Origin: an uncultured Prevotellaceae bacterium
Lineage (GTDB): Bacteria; Bacteroidota; Bacteroidia; Bacteroidales; Bacteroidaceae
Assembly: GCA_900313615.1 (NCBI GenBank)
Contig: OMRP01000004.1
Location: 1-64,000, forward strand
Length of the DNA stretch: 64,000 nucleotides
Direction of reading: 5' to 3'
A program made the translations under genes and the position numbers. Each line of letters opens with the position of its first letter. Position 1 is the stretch's first letter. Shown piece after piece: positions 1 through 8,662 of this stretch. The notes beneath the pieces were generated by a model, which was not told where the DNA came from, did no database searches, and was given only the letters and a program-made list of their open reading frames with translations.

Positions 1-539
1 GTGTTCTCCGGCAGCGTCAGGCCGTAGGTCCCGTCCTCGGGAGCCTCGTAGTGGAGCACCCCGTCGGCGAGGGTGTTGGCGAGATACACAGTCCTGTCCC
101 GCCTGCCCGCCTGCCGCCATGCGTCGCCGGCGATATCGACGGCGGTCACCCTGTCGAGGGCATCGTAGTGGTTCTCGGTGAAGCCCCCGCCGTCCGTGTA
201 GAAGCCGTAGGAAGCCGCCTGGATGTTGCTTTCGCTCATGAAGTCAAGGCCGCTGCCCGGCACGGGGACGTACCGCCTCCTCTCCCTCCCTGCGGCGTCG
301 TACGTCGTCAGGGTGCATGCCGTCTGGCCCTGCGGGCCTGCGGTGGCCACGGCGAGGGTCGGCCTGCCCAGCCCGTCACAGTACTGCACGGCCTCGAGGG
401 AGTCCGTCCCGTTGGCGTTGAGCATCGTCACGGTCTTGACATAGTTACGCGAAGTGTTCTGCGCACGGGCGGGGCACGGCGGCAGCATGAGCACAGCAAG
501 CGCTGCCATTATTGTTACATTTATCTTGTTCACGTTCAC
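1..539 (-). CDS. DUF6443 / Rhs-type secreted protein, 5' part only (cut by window edge)
   Basis: Reading leftward from GTG at 539, the frame stays open to base 1 (179 codons). A strong Shine-Dalgarno AGGAGG (548-553) lies 8 bases upstream, inside the last codons of the preceding Rhs gene, so the two are co-transcribed and translationally linked. An in-frame ATG at 509 is an alternative start. The N-terminus is a signal peptide ending PARAQ. The mature start NYVKTVTML, the stretch QYCDGLGRPTLAV, and the YDAAGR and HYDALDR motifs are typical of the DUF6443 domain that opens many Bacteroidetes Rhs/YD-repeat proteins. The Rhs core and any C-terminal effector would lie outside the window. Codon use is very GC-rich, like the neighbouring Rhs gene and unlike genes beyond 5.2 kb. 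Confidence 0.8.
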   Translation of the reverse strand, partial: MNVNKINVTIMAALAVLMLPPCPARAQNTSRNYVKTVTMLNANGTDSLEAVQYCDGLGRPTLAVATAGPQGQTACTLTTYDAAGRERRRYVPVPGSGLDFMSESNIQAASYGFYTDGGGFTENHYDALDRVTAVDIAGDAWRQAGRRDRTVYLANTLADGVLHYEAPEDGTYGLTLPEN

Positions 540-541
540 TT

Positions 542-3500
542 TCAAGGCCTCCTGTAGTTATAGCTGTTGGTGGAGACGGTGTTACCGTCGTGGTCAACGA
601 TTCTCAAAAGCCGTCCGAAAGCGTCATACTCGTAATAGACCGTACAGCCGTTGGTCAGCGTCGCTGACTCGATGCCGACGAGGGGCCTGTAGGTGTAGGT
701 GGTCACGCGGCCCCCGGCCGTTTCGACGGCATTGCGTATGGAACTGAGTTCCGCCGCGCCCGGTGCGGCCACCTGCAGCAGGTGGGATATGGCCGCGGCT
801 CCCACGGCAGCCTCCACTGCGGCGTATGTCAGCCCTTCGATCTTGGCGACCGGATACTGGCCTTTGTACGACCAGAGATAGACCGTCTCCAGGCTGTCGG
901 CCGTGACGGAGCGGACGTTCCTCATCCCGTCGTAGGAGTACTCCGTACGTATCTCGGGCGTCCCGCTGCCAACGGACACGGCATACGAGACGGGCAGGTA
1001 ATAAATTGTGTCGTTGAGCGTAACGGCCGCATAGTTGGTATGCTGCGTGCCCATGCGCCTCTCCTGGCCGCCTTCCACGAAGATGTCCCTGGTCTCCACC
1101 ACGTCGTTCAGCCTGTGGGCGTTCCTCATGGCAATGCTGACGGCATCCGTCCCGTCAGCCGTATAGGTGATGCTCGTCCGCCGGACACGGCCTGGCAGGC
1201 CCGTGCTCTCGTCAATCCGCGACACCCGGTGGTTCGTCGCGTTGTACTGGTACTCCCTTGTCCTGATGACGGCGGTACTATCCGGGCAGTACTCCGTACT
1301 CACGGTGGCGGACAGTTCGGTCCTTGAGAGGATGAACGGGTAGCGCAGCACGTCGGCGACGCCCTCCGTGCCGGGGTCGCCCATGTCCGTGGTGCTCGTG
1401 GGAGTGGTGCTCGGCGGGTCATATACCACCAGCGTCAGGGTGGCAGGAGGGGAGGAAGCCCCGTTATTGAGGCATTTGTATTTCGCCACCATGTTGACCG
1501 TATAGCGGTCGTCCATATTGGTTGCGTATGTGTTCACCGTCCTTGCGACGACGGCATCCGACGCGTCACGTATCTCCTGACGCTCTGTCTGGCCGTTGTC
1601 AAAAGAAGCATAATAGTCGATGCCGTACATATTCTGGGGCTCGTTGTTCCTGTACGACGTGACCACGCGCTTCTCGAGGTTGCCCGCTGCATCATACCTG
1701 CTCCTCGTCACCTTGGAATAGCCCACGGTGCCGGGGTTGCAGGACGCGAAGAATGCGGGCAGGCGGGAATGTCCCGTGCCCAGTGTATACACCTCCACGT
1801 CATGCGTTCCCGGAGTGCCGCCCACGGGAGCCATGTTGTAGCAGTGCGCGAAGTCTATCGTCTCTATTTTGTCGAGCAGTCTTCCGGAGGTCAGGCCGTT
1901 GCTGTCGTAGTCGTAGGTGGTGTAGTTGATTTTTCCGCCGTCATGGTCGAAATGGCTGATCTTCCTTATCCGCAGGCCTCCGCATTCCAGTGTATAGTAG
2001 CCTGTCTGCGAGACAGTCCCGTCATACCAGCCGTTCAAATAACATCTGACAGTGAATGGAAGGTTATGGTTGTCGGTGGGGGGAACTACCAGCAGGAAGT
2101 AGTTTCCAGCCTGAAGCGTGACGCTCTGTATATGGGAAGGCTCCGGGGAATAGGGGAGGAACGTCACAGGGACGGAATCAACCAGATTGTATGTCTGGTT
2201 GACCTGCTTGTATATCCTGACCTGCATGTTCTCCCCGTGCAACGGGGTTCCTCCGTCGCATTGCAGATAAAGGTCGCATGTGATCTGCTGCGTTAGCGTG
2301 AAGTCCTTCCTCTGCTCGCTCTGGTCCGTCACCAGTACGTTGTATTGGTTCGGATAGCAGGTGAACCTTGCCATGACGGAGACGTCATACAGGTTTTCCC
2401 TGTATTGCTCCGTCAGCGTGAAGTCCCTCGTGGGGATGGTGTTCGGCTCATATTCGTAGGTGGTCCAGCCTCCCGTGGGATAATCCACCCTGTTGAGCAC
2501 GGCGGCCTGCATGTAGGTGCCGCGGCTGAACCTGTCGGCGCCTTTTATTGAGTAGTTTTCCAGTGCCAGTGTATAATGTGACGACATGAATCCCTGCGGT
2601 GCCGGTATCAGCGAATGACCCCGTCCCGGCACGTTGTTCTCCCGCCCGTTGTAATACCCCCAGAAATCCTGCGCGCACGACTTTCTCGACGGCAGGTCCG
2701 TCGGGTCGTAGGAAAAGCCGGTCGTGAGCGTGTCCCGGGAGGCAATCTCCCTGACGCTCTCCAGTTTCAGCCTGTATTCGGAAAGGGCCAGCGTGTCCGC
2801 CGGGGCGTAGTTCCCACCGACGGTGGAACAGCCGAACCTGCCGTAGGAGAAGGCGAAGGTCCTGACCGTGGCGCTGTCATTGGACAGGACCGTCACGGCA
2901 TCCAGTTTCCTCCCGCTGCATTCATTACTCTCCGACGTGGCGAACCTCACCGTCTGGTTGCCCGTCCTTATCTCCCTGAGGTAATGGGATGTCACGTACG
3001 TGCTTGAGCCCGTGCTCTGCAGCGAACTGCTGTACGATGCCTGTGAGACGTTCGCACAGCACGCCAGCCCTCCACCGTGAGGGACGGGCAGCCTGAAGGA
3101 CTCGAACCTTACCCTGCGGCTCGGCCTGGTGAGCGTGCTGTAGCAGAGTTCGGCCACCTCACCCGTGGGAGACAGTATCTTCGTGAGATACCAGCATGAC
3201 GTGTATGTCGCGGCTGTCTGGGGGTCGTACTGGAATTTGTCTCCCTCCTCAAAGGTATAGACGAACCCGTCGGAATCCGTTATCGTCCATTTATATATGT
3301 CCGGCTGGTTGCCGACACCCCTTTCAGGGTCAGACGGATATTCCGGCTCAACAATGAAGTCCTCCCCAGCCTTACCTATGGTGAACACCTTCAGGGTGAA
3401 CGGATCGATGAAGAACATGAACGACTTGCCCATGACGTTAACGGAATAGAAGTCGCGCTCGCCGAAGCCCCAGTCCACGTATTCCTTCATTCCCTGTCCC

Positions 3501-4084
3501 CCGCCGATGTTGTCGGTGTATGAAAGGATGAAGTCCTGCAGAGTGTACGGCAGGCTTGACATCCAGTTGGAATTTTCATTGGGGTTGCAGACGTAATACC
3601 TGGTCTGGGTCTTGTACTCATGGTTCCCGTATGTCGAGATGCTGAACTTGGACGACAGGTATTCCGTCCACACCGCGTTGGGGATGTCCGGCGCGTTATA
3701 CAGGTCATGGCCGCCGGCGCATACGTAGTTGATGCAGCCCCCGACCGTCAGGTTCCATCCCAGTCCCACCCAGGACGCCTCCTGATCCACCTTGATGCCG
3801 GAGGCGTCGTAGCGCAGGACGATGGGAATCTCTATATCCTTGCACTTTACCGTGTGCAGGGGAACGGAGATGTCGGCCGTCCCGGTGTATTCATTGACGG
3901 ACTCCTCCCCGTATTTCTTGAAGGCCGACGCCTCCGGTGTCCTGAAATGGTCGAGGTTGACAGCCTCCGGACTCCCGCTCTGGGCACAGGCTTGAAGGCC
4001 GGACAGCAGCAATGCCGCCAGCAGGGTTGCCTTCCCTGTTGAACCTACCGTATCTTTCATTGTTCTTTTCATCATGTCCTTCAT
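542..4084 (-). CDS. Rhs/YD-repeat cell-surface protein, 1180 aa
   Basis: The start is ATG at 4084, which overlaps the upstream stop as ATGA; a longer frame exists but has no domain support. The first 35 residues form an export signal; ALLLSGLQAC (Cys 33) resembles a lipobox, so a lipoprotein is possible. Residues about 104-116 (SWVGLGWNLTVGG) are the characteristic N-terminal block of Bacteroidetes Rhs/SpvB-like proteins. Several YDxxG-type repeats follow, with a final YEYDAFGRLLRIVDHDG near the C-terminus. There is no polymorphic toxin tail: the protein ends just after the YD motif, and the next gene starts 2 bases past the stop codon. It probably forms a beta-rich secreted shell or adhesin. 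GC content is high and arginine is often AGG or CGG, unlike neighbours, which suggests recent acquisition. Confidence 0.8.
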   Translation of the reverse strand: MKDMMKRTMKDTVGSTGKATLLAALLLSGLQACAQSGSPEAVNLDHFRTPEASAFKKYGEESVNEYTGTADISVPLHTVKCKDIEIPIVLRYDASGIKVDQEASWVGLGWNLTVGGCINYVCAGGHDLYNAPDIPNAVWTEYLSSKFSISTYGNHEYKTQTRYYVCNPNENSNWMSSLPYTLQDFILSYTDNIGGGQGMKEYVDWGFGERDFYSVNVMGKSFMFFIDPFTLKVFTIGKAGEDFIVEPEYPSDPERGVGNQPDIYKWTITDSDGFVYTFEEGDKFQYDPQTAATYTSCWYLTKILSPTGEVAELCYSTLTRPSRRVRFESFRLPVPHGGGLACCANVSQASYSSSLQSTGSSTYVTSHYLREIRTGNQTVRFATSESNECSGRKLDAVTVLSNDSATVRTFAFSYGRFGCSTVGGNYAPADTLALSEYRLKLESVREIASRDTLTTGFSYDPTDLPSRKSCAQDFWGYYNGRENNVPGRGHSLIPAPQGFMSSHYTLALENYSIKGADRFSRGTYMQAAVLNRVDYPTGGWTTYEYEPNTIPTRDFTLTEQYRENLYDVSVMARFTCYPNQYNVLVTDQSEQRKDFTLTQQITCDLYLQCDGGTPLHGENMQVRIYKQVNQTYNLVDSVPVTFLPYSPEPSHIQSVTLQAGNYFLLVVPPTDNHNLPFTVRCYLNGWYDGTVSQTGYYTLECGGLRIRKISHFDHDGGKINYTTYDYDSNGLTSGRLLDKIETIDFAHCYNMAPVGGTPGTHDVEVYTLGTGHSRLPAFFASCNPGTVGYSKVTRSRYDAAGNLEKRVVTSYRNNEPQNMYGIDYYASFDNGQTERQEIRDASDAVVARTVNTYATNMDDRYTVNMVAKYKCLNNGASSPPATLTLVVYDPPSTTPTSTTDMGDPGTEGVADVLRYPFILSRTELSATVSTEYCPDSTAVIRTREYQYNATNHRVSRIDESTGLPGRVRRTSITYTADGTDAVSIAMRNAHRLNDVVETRDIFVEGGQERRMGTQHTNYAAVTLNDTIYYLPVSYAVSVGSGTPEIRTEYSYDGMRNVRSVTADSLETVYLWSYKGQYPVAKIEGLTYAAVEAAVGAAAISHLLQVAAPGAAELSSIRNAVETAGGRVTTYTYRPLVGIESATLTNGCTVYYEYDAFGRLLRIVDHDGNTVSTNSYNYRRP

Positions 4085-5160
4085 AGCGTCACTTTCTCGC
4101 TGTAGACCTTTCCGTTGACGTTGATGTAGAGGATATATACCCCCGGGCGCAGGCCGTTGCAGTCGATCTGCGCGGAGTAGCCCTGCCCGGCCTCCTGCGT
4201 CCATTGCCTGCTCACGAACAGGAACCCCATGTGGTTGGCGACGACGGTGGTGATGGTCGCGTCCTCGTCAAGGTCGTAGGAGATGTGGATGACCTTCCCT
4301 GTGGTCTCTATGTCGTAGTGGATGATGTCGGGTATCTGCCCGTCCTCGCTGGGAAAGCCTTCCTGCTCGTCCGTCCCTTCCCCGTCGTCAGCGGTGACGT
4401 AAAAGGCTGTCAGGTCCTCGGGGAGGTTGCACCAGGCGCGCCGGGTCGTGCCTATGACATCCATATTGGAATACGTGGTACTCGTCACGTCCTCAATAAT
4501 CGGATATTGGGAACCGGGCAGGTACCACTCGTAGCGTTCGTCGATGACCTGCGTGAGCCTCGCGGTGTCGAGGGCGGCGGTGTCGATGTCCATGCAGACG
4601 GAGTAGGTGTCGACGGTGTGTACCCTCAGCACGTTCCTGATGGTGTCGTTTTCGCCGAGCACGACGGAGCCGTCGGCATCCACCCTGACCGTCGTCGTGC
4701 CGGCCTCACGGAACGGATGGTCGCCGCAATATATCCCCTCGCACCGGAAGGGCATGGCGAGGGAGTCGCCGTATACAAGGGGGAATCTCTTGGATACCTT
4801 CTCCACGGCATACTCGCGCTTCTCCAGTGACGATTCGCTGCCGAGGAGGATGAGCATGCCGGGTGTCGCGCTGTAACGGCTGATCCTGCCGGGTTCAATG
4901 ACGTACAGCACGCCCGTGCTGTCCTTCATGAACGTCACCTTTGAAGAACCCCAGGAAGAGAGTTTTTCGGAGAAGTCCCATACCTTGTTCCTCCCTCCCG
5001 CGCCCGGGGAGAAATAGCGTATCCTGCTCTTCACCAGGCTGTCGGTGGACATCGGGGCCATCCCGGACAGGTTCACCTGTGCCAAGGCATCGGATGTCGC
5101 GCATACCATTGCCAAGGCTGAAAGCATTATGAATGTAATGAGATGGACAGTTCTTTTCAT
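4081..5160 (-). CDS. Secreted protein with T9SS-like C-terminal tail, first gene of the Rhs operon
   Basis: 359 residues with a signal peptide (MKRTVHLITFIMLSALAMVC, cleavage near DALAQ). The middle has no family I recognise. The last 70 residues (HISYDLDEDATITT, then GLRPGVYILYINVNGK and SEKVTL) match the pattern of Por-secretion-system C-terminal sorting domains, which guide export by the type IX system and anchoring on the outer membrane. Its stop overlaps the Rhs start by ATGA, so the two products are made together. The likely role is a surface partner or carrier for the Rhs proteins; that is inference from gene order. Base composition is GC-rich like the rest of the island. Confidence 0.7.
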   Translation of the reverse strand: MKRTVHLITFIMLSALAMVCATSDALAQVNLSGMAPMSTDSLVKSRIRYFSPGAGGRNKVWDFSEKLSSWGSSKVTFMKDSTGVLYVIEPGRISRYSATPGMLILLGSESSLEKREYAVEKVSKRFPLVYGDSLAMPFRCEGIYCGDHPFREAGTTTVRVDADGSVVLGENDTIRNVLRVHTVDTYSVCMDIDTAALDTARLTQVIDERYEWYLPGSQYPIIEDVTSTTYSNMDVIGTTRRAWCNLPEDLTAFYVTADDGEGTDEQEGFPSEDGQIPDIIHYDIETTGKVIHISYDLDEDATITTVVANHMGFLFVSRQWTQEAGQGYSAQIDCNGLRPGVYILYINVNGKVYSEKVTL

Positions 5161-5232
5161 AGGCTGCGGTTTTACTTCTTTACCCTCTTACCTTTTCCTT
5201 TTTTGATTATGAAGGTTTTGAAGAAATGTTAA

Positions 5233-5586
5233 TCATTGGAAAAAACCATAGAAACGTTGTTCAGTGGATTCTACTTCTATATAATATTTTGAATTGGTTG
5301 AAGTATCTGGCACCAAAAGTATGGTAGAAGAAGGTGAAAGAGTTTCATTACTATGATGAAGAATACTTCCGGACTCATCAGTAATGGTTATTTCTACATT
5401 GTAGACAAGACTGTCACATATAATCTCTACTGAATTGTCATCATATTGGACTTTCGGGACAGGTATCTCTGTTCGACCACCTTTATTCTTTGCCCCTTCA
5501 TCCACATCATACATTTGCACAACTTGTGCATTGGTACCTACTGCAATAAGCAAAAAAGCAAAAATTAATAATTTTTTATTATTCAT
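5233..5586 (-). CDS. DUF3244-type small secreted protein
   Basis: 117 residues: signal peptide to about residue 21 (AVGTNAQ), then a single small beta-sandwich region with VYNVEITITDESGSILHHS and YYIEVES, the pattern of DUF3244 proteins of Bacteroides and Prevotella (about 110-130 residues). Function unknown for the family; many are adjacent to membrane regulators or TPR proteins, as here. The gene is AT-rich compared with the Rhs island downstream. A TATTTTTG box on the minus strand (5626-5633) lies about 40 bases before the start, so it is probably transcribed alone or as the leader of the Rhs operon (72-base gap). Confidence 0.65.
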   Translation of the reverse strand: MNNKKLLIFAFLLIAVGTNAQVVQMYDVDEGAKNKGGRTEIPVPKVQYDDNSVEIICDSLVYNVEITITDESGSILHHSNETLSPSSTILLVPDTSTNSKYYIEVESTEQRFYGFFQ

Positions 5587-5625
5587 AACTTTACCACGGT
5601 TGATTGTTTAGAAATACTATCGTGG

Positions 5626-5633
5626 CAAAAATA
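5626..5633 (-). promoter_or_regulatory. -7 box for the DUF3244 gene
   Basis: Minus-strand TATTTTTG fits the Bacteroidetes -7 consensus TAnnTTTG. The predicted start of transcription near 5619 gives a leader of about 33 bases. No clear -33 TTTG is seen. Confidence 0.5.
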
Positions 5634-5786
5634 TGAATGATAAAAGCAGACGCCATGATTTGTCGTCTACACTTTGTCTACATTTTGTGGTCAAATAGTA
5701 AATATATGTTCACTATTATTTGATAATCAACGAGTTATGTTTCTTAAGTTTATAATAATCGACAATAACGAAAATGAGTATAGTTG

Positions 5787-7520
5787 TTAAATAGCAAATA
5801 GAAGTTGGTCCCAATCTGTTGGAACGGCTTTTTTGATATTAAATGCTTTTTCGTATAACCTACGTCTTATGGCGGAAACATTTTGCTTACTGGTAGCCAC
5901 CAAAATACCAATCTCACCAATCTTAACGTCTAACTTTATGAGCATACTGATCTTGGTTTCCAAATCATTCATCTTCACGATTTCCATAAGTGTGATAAAA
6001 AAGGCAGGGGATAGGGATGTAATCAGTTCTCTTATATTCTCCCAATCATTACCACTAAGAATTTCGTTTCTTGATACTCTTCTGCGGATGGTGTCAAAAA
6101 TGCCCGCTTTGGTGGCTAATTCTTTGACTTTTTTGTGTTTTATGTCGGCATTTTCTGATGCCAAAAACAATACTTCTATTTTCCTTTTTTGCTCCAGCAA
6201 TTCTCTTTTCATCTGGGCGTTATTTTCTGATAAAGAATTTATTCTATTCTCGAGCATCTTTATCTCTTCTATTCTCTTTTCACGTTTTATTTCGTTTTCA
6301 AGTTCTTTTTTCTTGATTAATATGTCCAACAATTCATGTTTTTTGCGCATTTTCTCCATTTTTTCAAGATAGCGTCGCCTGACGAGGGCGGCAATTACGG
6401 AAATGAGCAAAAATGCCACCACCACAACAGCAATCGTGTAATTCTTTTTTATGTTATCCATTTGCAATTGGTGGATTCTCTTTTCGTTGAGTCGCTGATT
6501 GAAGAGCATTTCAGATGTAGCTACCTCTTCTGCCGCTTGCCGTTGTCTGGTTGAATCAAGATATTGTAAATAATGCCCAAGGTATTTCTGGGCGGAGTCA
6601 GTCAGGAAAGAGCCATAATATATAGTTGTCAATTCACGCGAAGCCTCTTCTTTGGAGTATATATTTTTCAAATAGAGTTTTTTGCGGTTATAATAGATGG
6701 CCGAATCTGTTTTTCCTTTCTTCGTGTAATACATTGCTGCAGCACTATAGTTGGCTGTGATGTCCTCGGAATCAGGATGACTTATGAGTTGGCTAAGATA
6801 TAAATGAGCAGAATCCAATTGGTTTTGGACACAATAGAAACGTACAAGTTGGGTTGATATGTCTGTTTTCATTGTTTCATCATCCATTTTGTCTGCCAGT
6901 TGGTATGCCGCATGATATAAGTAGGCACTGCTGTCAGGTCTCTTCCAGTCTTCGTAAACACCTGCTAGTGATATCAAATCAAACAACACATTTGTACTAT
7001 CTTTTAATATCAAATGGTTCTGTAAAGAAAACCGATAGTGCAAAATGGCTTTTTCAATGATATGTTGATTCCAATAAAGTCTTGCTAATTGGTGGTGAAT
7101 GATTCCCTGAAGATAACTGTCTATGTTACTATCATGTAAAGCTTTTTGATACCATTCCATGGCTTGCGGCGCGTCGCCCAAGTCCATGTTGACACGTCCG
7201 CCGTAGTAATAGGCTATGGGAAGTAGTTTTGGGTCACCACCGTGTTCGTAATAGTCGAGGACGGTACGTATGAGGCTGTCGGAGGTGTGGGGTATGTATG
7301 CTTTGTCGGCAGCTTTGATGTGAAGGAGACGGTAATACATCTGGTCGGGTTCGGAGGCTTGTGCCATCAGTTTCTCCAAACTGTCGAGGGTGTCGATGGC
7401 TGCCTTAGGGTTCACATCGCAAAGGCTGTCGGCCATGAGCAGAACCGTGGGATAATGATGTTTGTCACCACAGCCCATAAGCAGGAAGAACAATAACGGG
7501 AGTATGAGTAGTTTGCGCAT
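5787..7520 (-). CDS. Membrane-anchored TPR regulator with C-terminal helix-turn-helix-like region
   Basis: 577 residues. A lipobox-like N-terminus (LLMGC, Cys 17) is followed by tetratricopeptide-type helical repeats over about 30-330, one membrane helix at 361-380 (YTIAVVVVAFLLISVIAALV), a charged coiled coil at about 381-455 and a C-terminal domain whose end (GEIGILVATSKQNVSAIRRR, 533-552) looks like a winged or LuxR-like helix-turn-helix. This architecture is common in Bacteroidetes: a periplasmic TPR sensor joined through the membrane to a cytoplasmic DNA-binding domain, often controlling neighbouring surface genes. The target is not known; DUF3244 and the Rhs operon just downstream are candidates. 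It is AT-rich, in contrast with the flanking genes. Confidence 0.75.
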   Translation of the reverse strand: MRKLLILPLLFFLLMGCGDKHHYPTVLLMADSLCDVNPKAAIDTLDSLEKLMAQASEPDQMYYRLLHIKAADKAYIPHTSDSLIRTVLDYYEHGGDPKLLPIAYYYGGRVNMDLGDAPQAMEWYQKALHDSNIDSYLQGIIHHQLARLYWNQHIIEKAILHYRFSLQNHLILKDSTNVLFDLISLAGVYEDWKRPDSSAYLYHAAYQLADKMDDETMKTDISTQLVRFYCVQNQLDSAHLYLSQLISHPDSEDITANYSAAAMYYTKKGKTDSAIYYNRKKLYLKNIYSKEEASRELTTIYYGSFLTDSAQKYLGHYLQYLDSTRQRQAAEEVATSEMLFNQRLNEKRIHQLQMDNIKKNYTIAVVVVAFLLISVIAALVRRRYLEKMEKMRKKHELLDILIKKKELENEIKREKRIEEIKMLENRINSLSENNAQMKRELLEQKRKIEVLFLASENADIKHKKVKELATKAGIFDTIRRRVSRNEILSGNDWENIRELITSLSPAFFITLMEIVKMNDLETKISMLIKLDVKIGEIGILVATSKQNVSAIRRRLYEKAFNIKKAVPTDWDQLLFAI

Positions 7521-7564
7521 GGTGATCTTTTTTACCTTCCTTCAATCTATAAAAACAAATGCTC

Positions 7565-8530
7565 TTAAAAATCCCACCTACTTTCTTGCGCAAAAACCAC
7601 TTCGGGGGTGATGGCGGCAGCTTCTTTCTTGCTCAGTGTACGACTCCATGACACACGCTGCCCATTGGCACCGGGACAGCTGTTGTTGAATTCCAGATAA
7701 CGGGCGGTGTGCTCGTTGTCGGCATTGTTCCAGTTATGCCACCCCTCGGCCACGATGTGTCTGCCCATCTCGCAGTTCATGAAGAGGGTATAGGCGTAAG
7801 GACGCCACGGACGACCTAGATATACCTTTGTCACACCCTCGTCGGCAGTCAGACGGCAGCGATTGAACACATAGCCGTATGGCTGGTCTTGTGGTGTTGA
7901 GGCGGCGGTGACGTAAGAGTTGGCCTTGCTGTGTATTTCGCAGTTCTCGAACCATGCCGTCGAAGGACCGAAGATAAAGTCAGTAGTTCCTTCAATATAG
8001 CAATCCTTGAAATACAGTCGGGTGCCAGCTTTACCGGTATATACCGTGTCCTGGTGGCCGAGGAAGCGGCATCCGATGAACAGCAGACGGTCACCTTCGG
8101 TGTGGAGTGCTACCGCCTGCCCCAGACGGGCGGAGTTGTTCTCGATGGTGATGTTCTTCAGGGTGATGTCGTTGCCTTCTATCTTCAACGTGTAAGTTCG
8201 GAACGTGCCCATGCCTTTCTCGGAGCCTGCCATGCGAATGTTGGCATGGTCATCGAAGGTGATGATGGTCTCGTTCACATCCTCGCCCAGTATCTCGATG
8301 TGGTCGAGCCACGAAGGGATGATGAGTTTCTCTTTGTAGGTGCCTTTCTTCACGAAGATGACTTTGTGGTAGTCCATGAAGGCGCGGCACACCTCAATGG
8401 CCTCGTCTACACTGCGGAACTGCCCTGTGCCGTCCCTCGCCACCACGATGGTATCGGGGTTGTCATACGGATTGGCAGCATGGCTCATCAGCACCATTGT
8501 ACAAAACAGTGACAGTAAAAATGCTTTCAT
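7565..8530 (-). CDS. Pectin methylesterase (CE8)
   Basis: 321 residues with a signal peptide (MKAFLLSLFCTMVLMSHA). It removes methyl esters from homogalacturonan in the periplasm or at the surface, so pectate lyases can act. All family signatures are present in order: GQAVALH (Gln138), GHQDTVY (Asp161, general acid), DFIFG (Asp184, nucleophile) and LGRPW (Arg240, Trp242). The right-handed beta-helix repeats cover nearly the whole chain and the length is normal for the single-domain bacterial enzyme. No other pectin enzyme, SusC/SusD pair or sensor is adjacent, so it is an orphan downstream of relA rather than part of a polysaccharide utilisation locus. Confidence 0.95.
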   Translation of the reverse strand: MKAFLLSLFCTMVLMSHAANPYDNPDTIVVARDGTGQFRSVDEAIEVCRAFMDYHKVIFVKKGTYKEKLIIPSWLDHIEILGEDVNETIITFDDHANIRMAGSEKGMGTFRTYTLKIEGNDITLKNITIENNSARLGQAVALHTEGDRLLFIGCRFLGHQDTVYTGKAGTRLYFKDCYIEGTTDFIFGPSTAWFENCEIHSKANSYVTAASTPQDQPYGYVFNRCRLTADEGVTKVYLGRPWRPYAYTLFMNCEMGRHIVAEGWHNWNNADNEHTARYLEFNNSCPGANGQRVSWSRTLSKKEAAAITPEVVFAQESRWDF

Positions 8531-8536
8531 GAGTAG

Positions 8537-8662
8537 TTGAAGGTTTAGGGTTGAGGGTTGAGTGTTTAGGGTTGAGTGTTTAGTGTTTAGGGTTGAGGGT
8601 TGAGTGTTTGGGGTTGAGTGTTTAGGGCTATTCTCTTGCCCCTTGCTCCTTGCCCCTTGCTC
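8537..8662. repeat. Stuttered low-complexity spacer between relA and the pectinesterase
   Basis: About 100 bases made of imperfect copies of GGGTTGAGTGTTTA, followed by C-rich copies of CCTTGCCCCTTGCTCC. A block very like the second part, starting CTATTCTCTTGC, also occurs at 16393-16440 before lpxB. No coding potential is seen. The repeat lies within a co-directional gap of 132 bases. Confidence 0.8.

Noticed and set aside
8537-8632. Telomere-like TTTAGGG repeat
   Set aside because: Irregular spacing, internal position and TTGAG interruptions show a simple stutter repeat.
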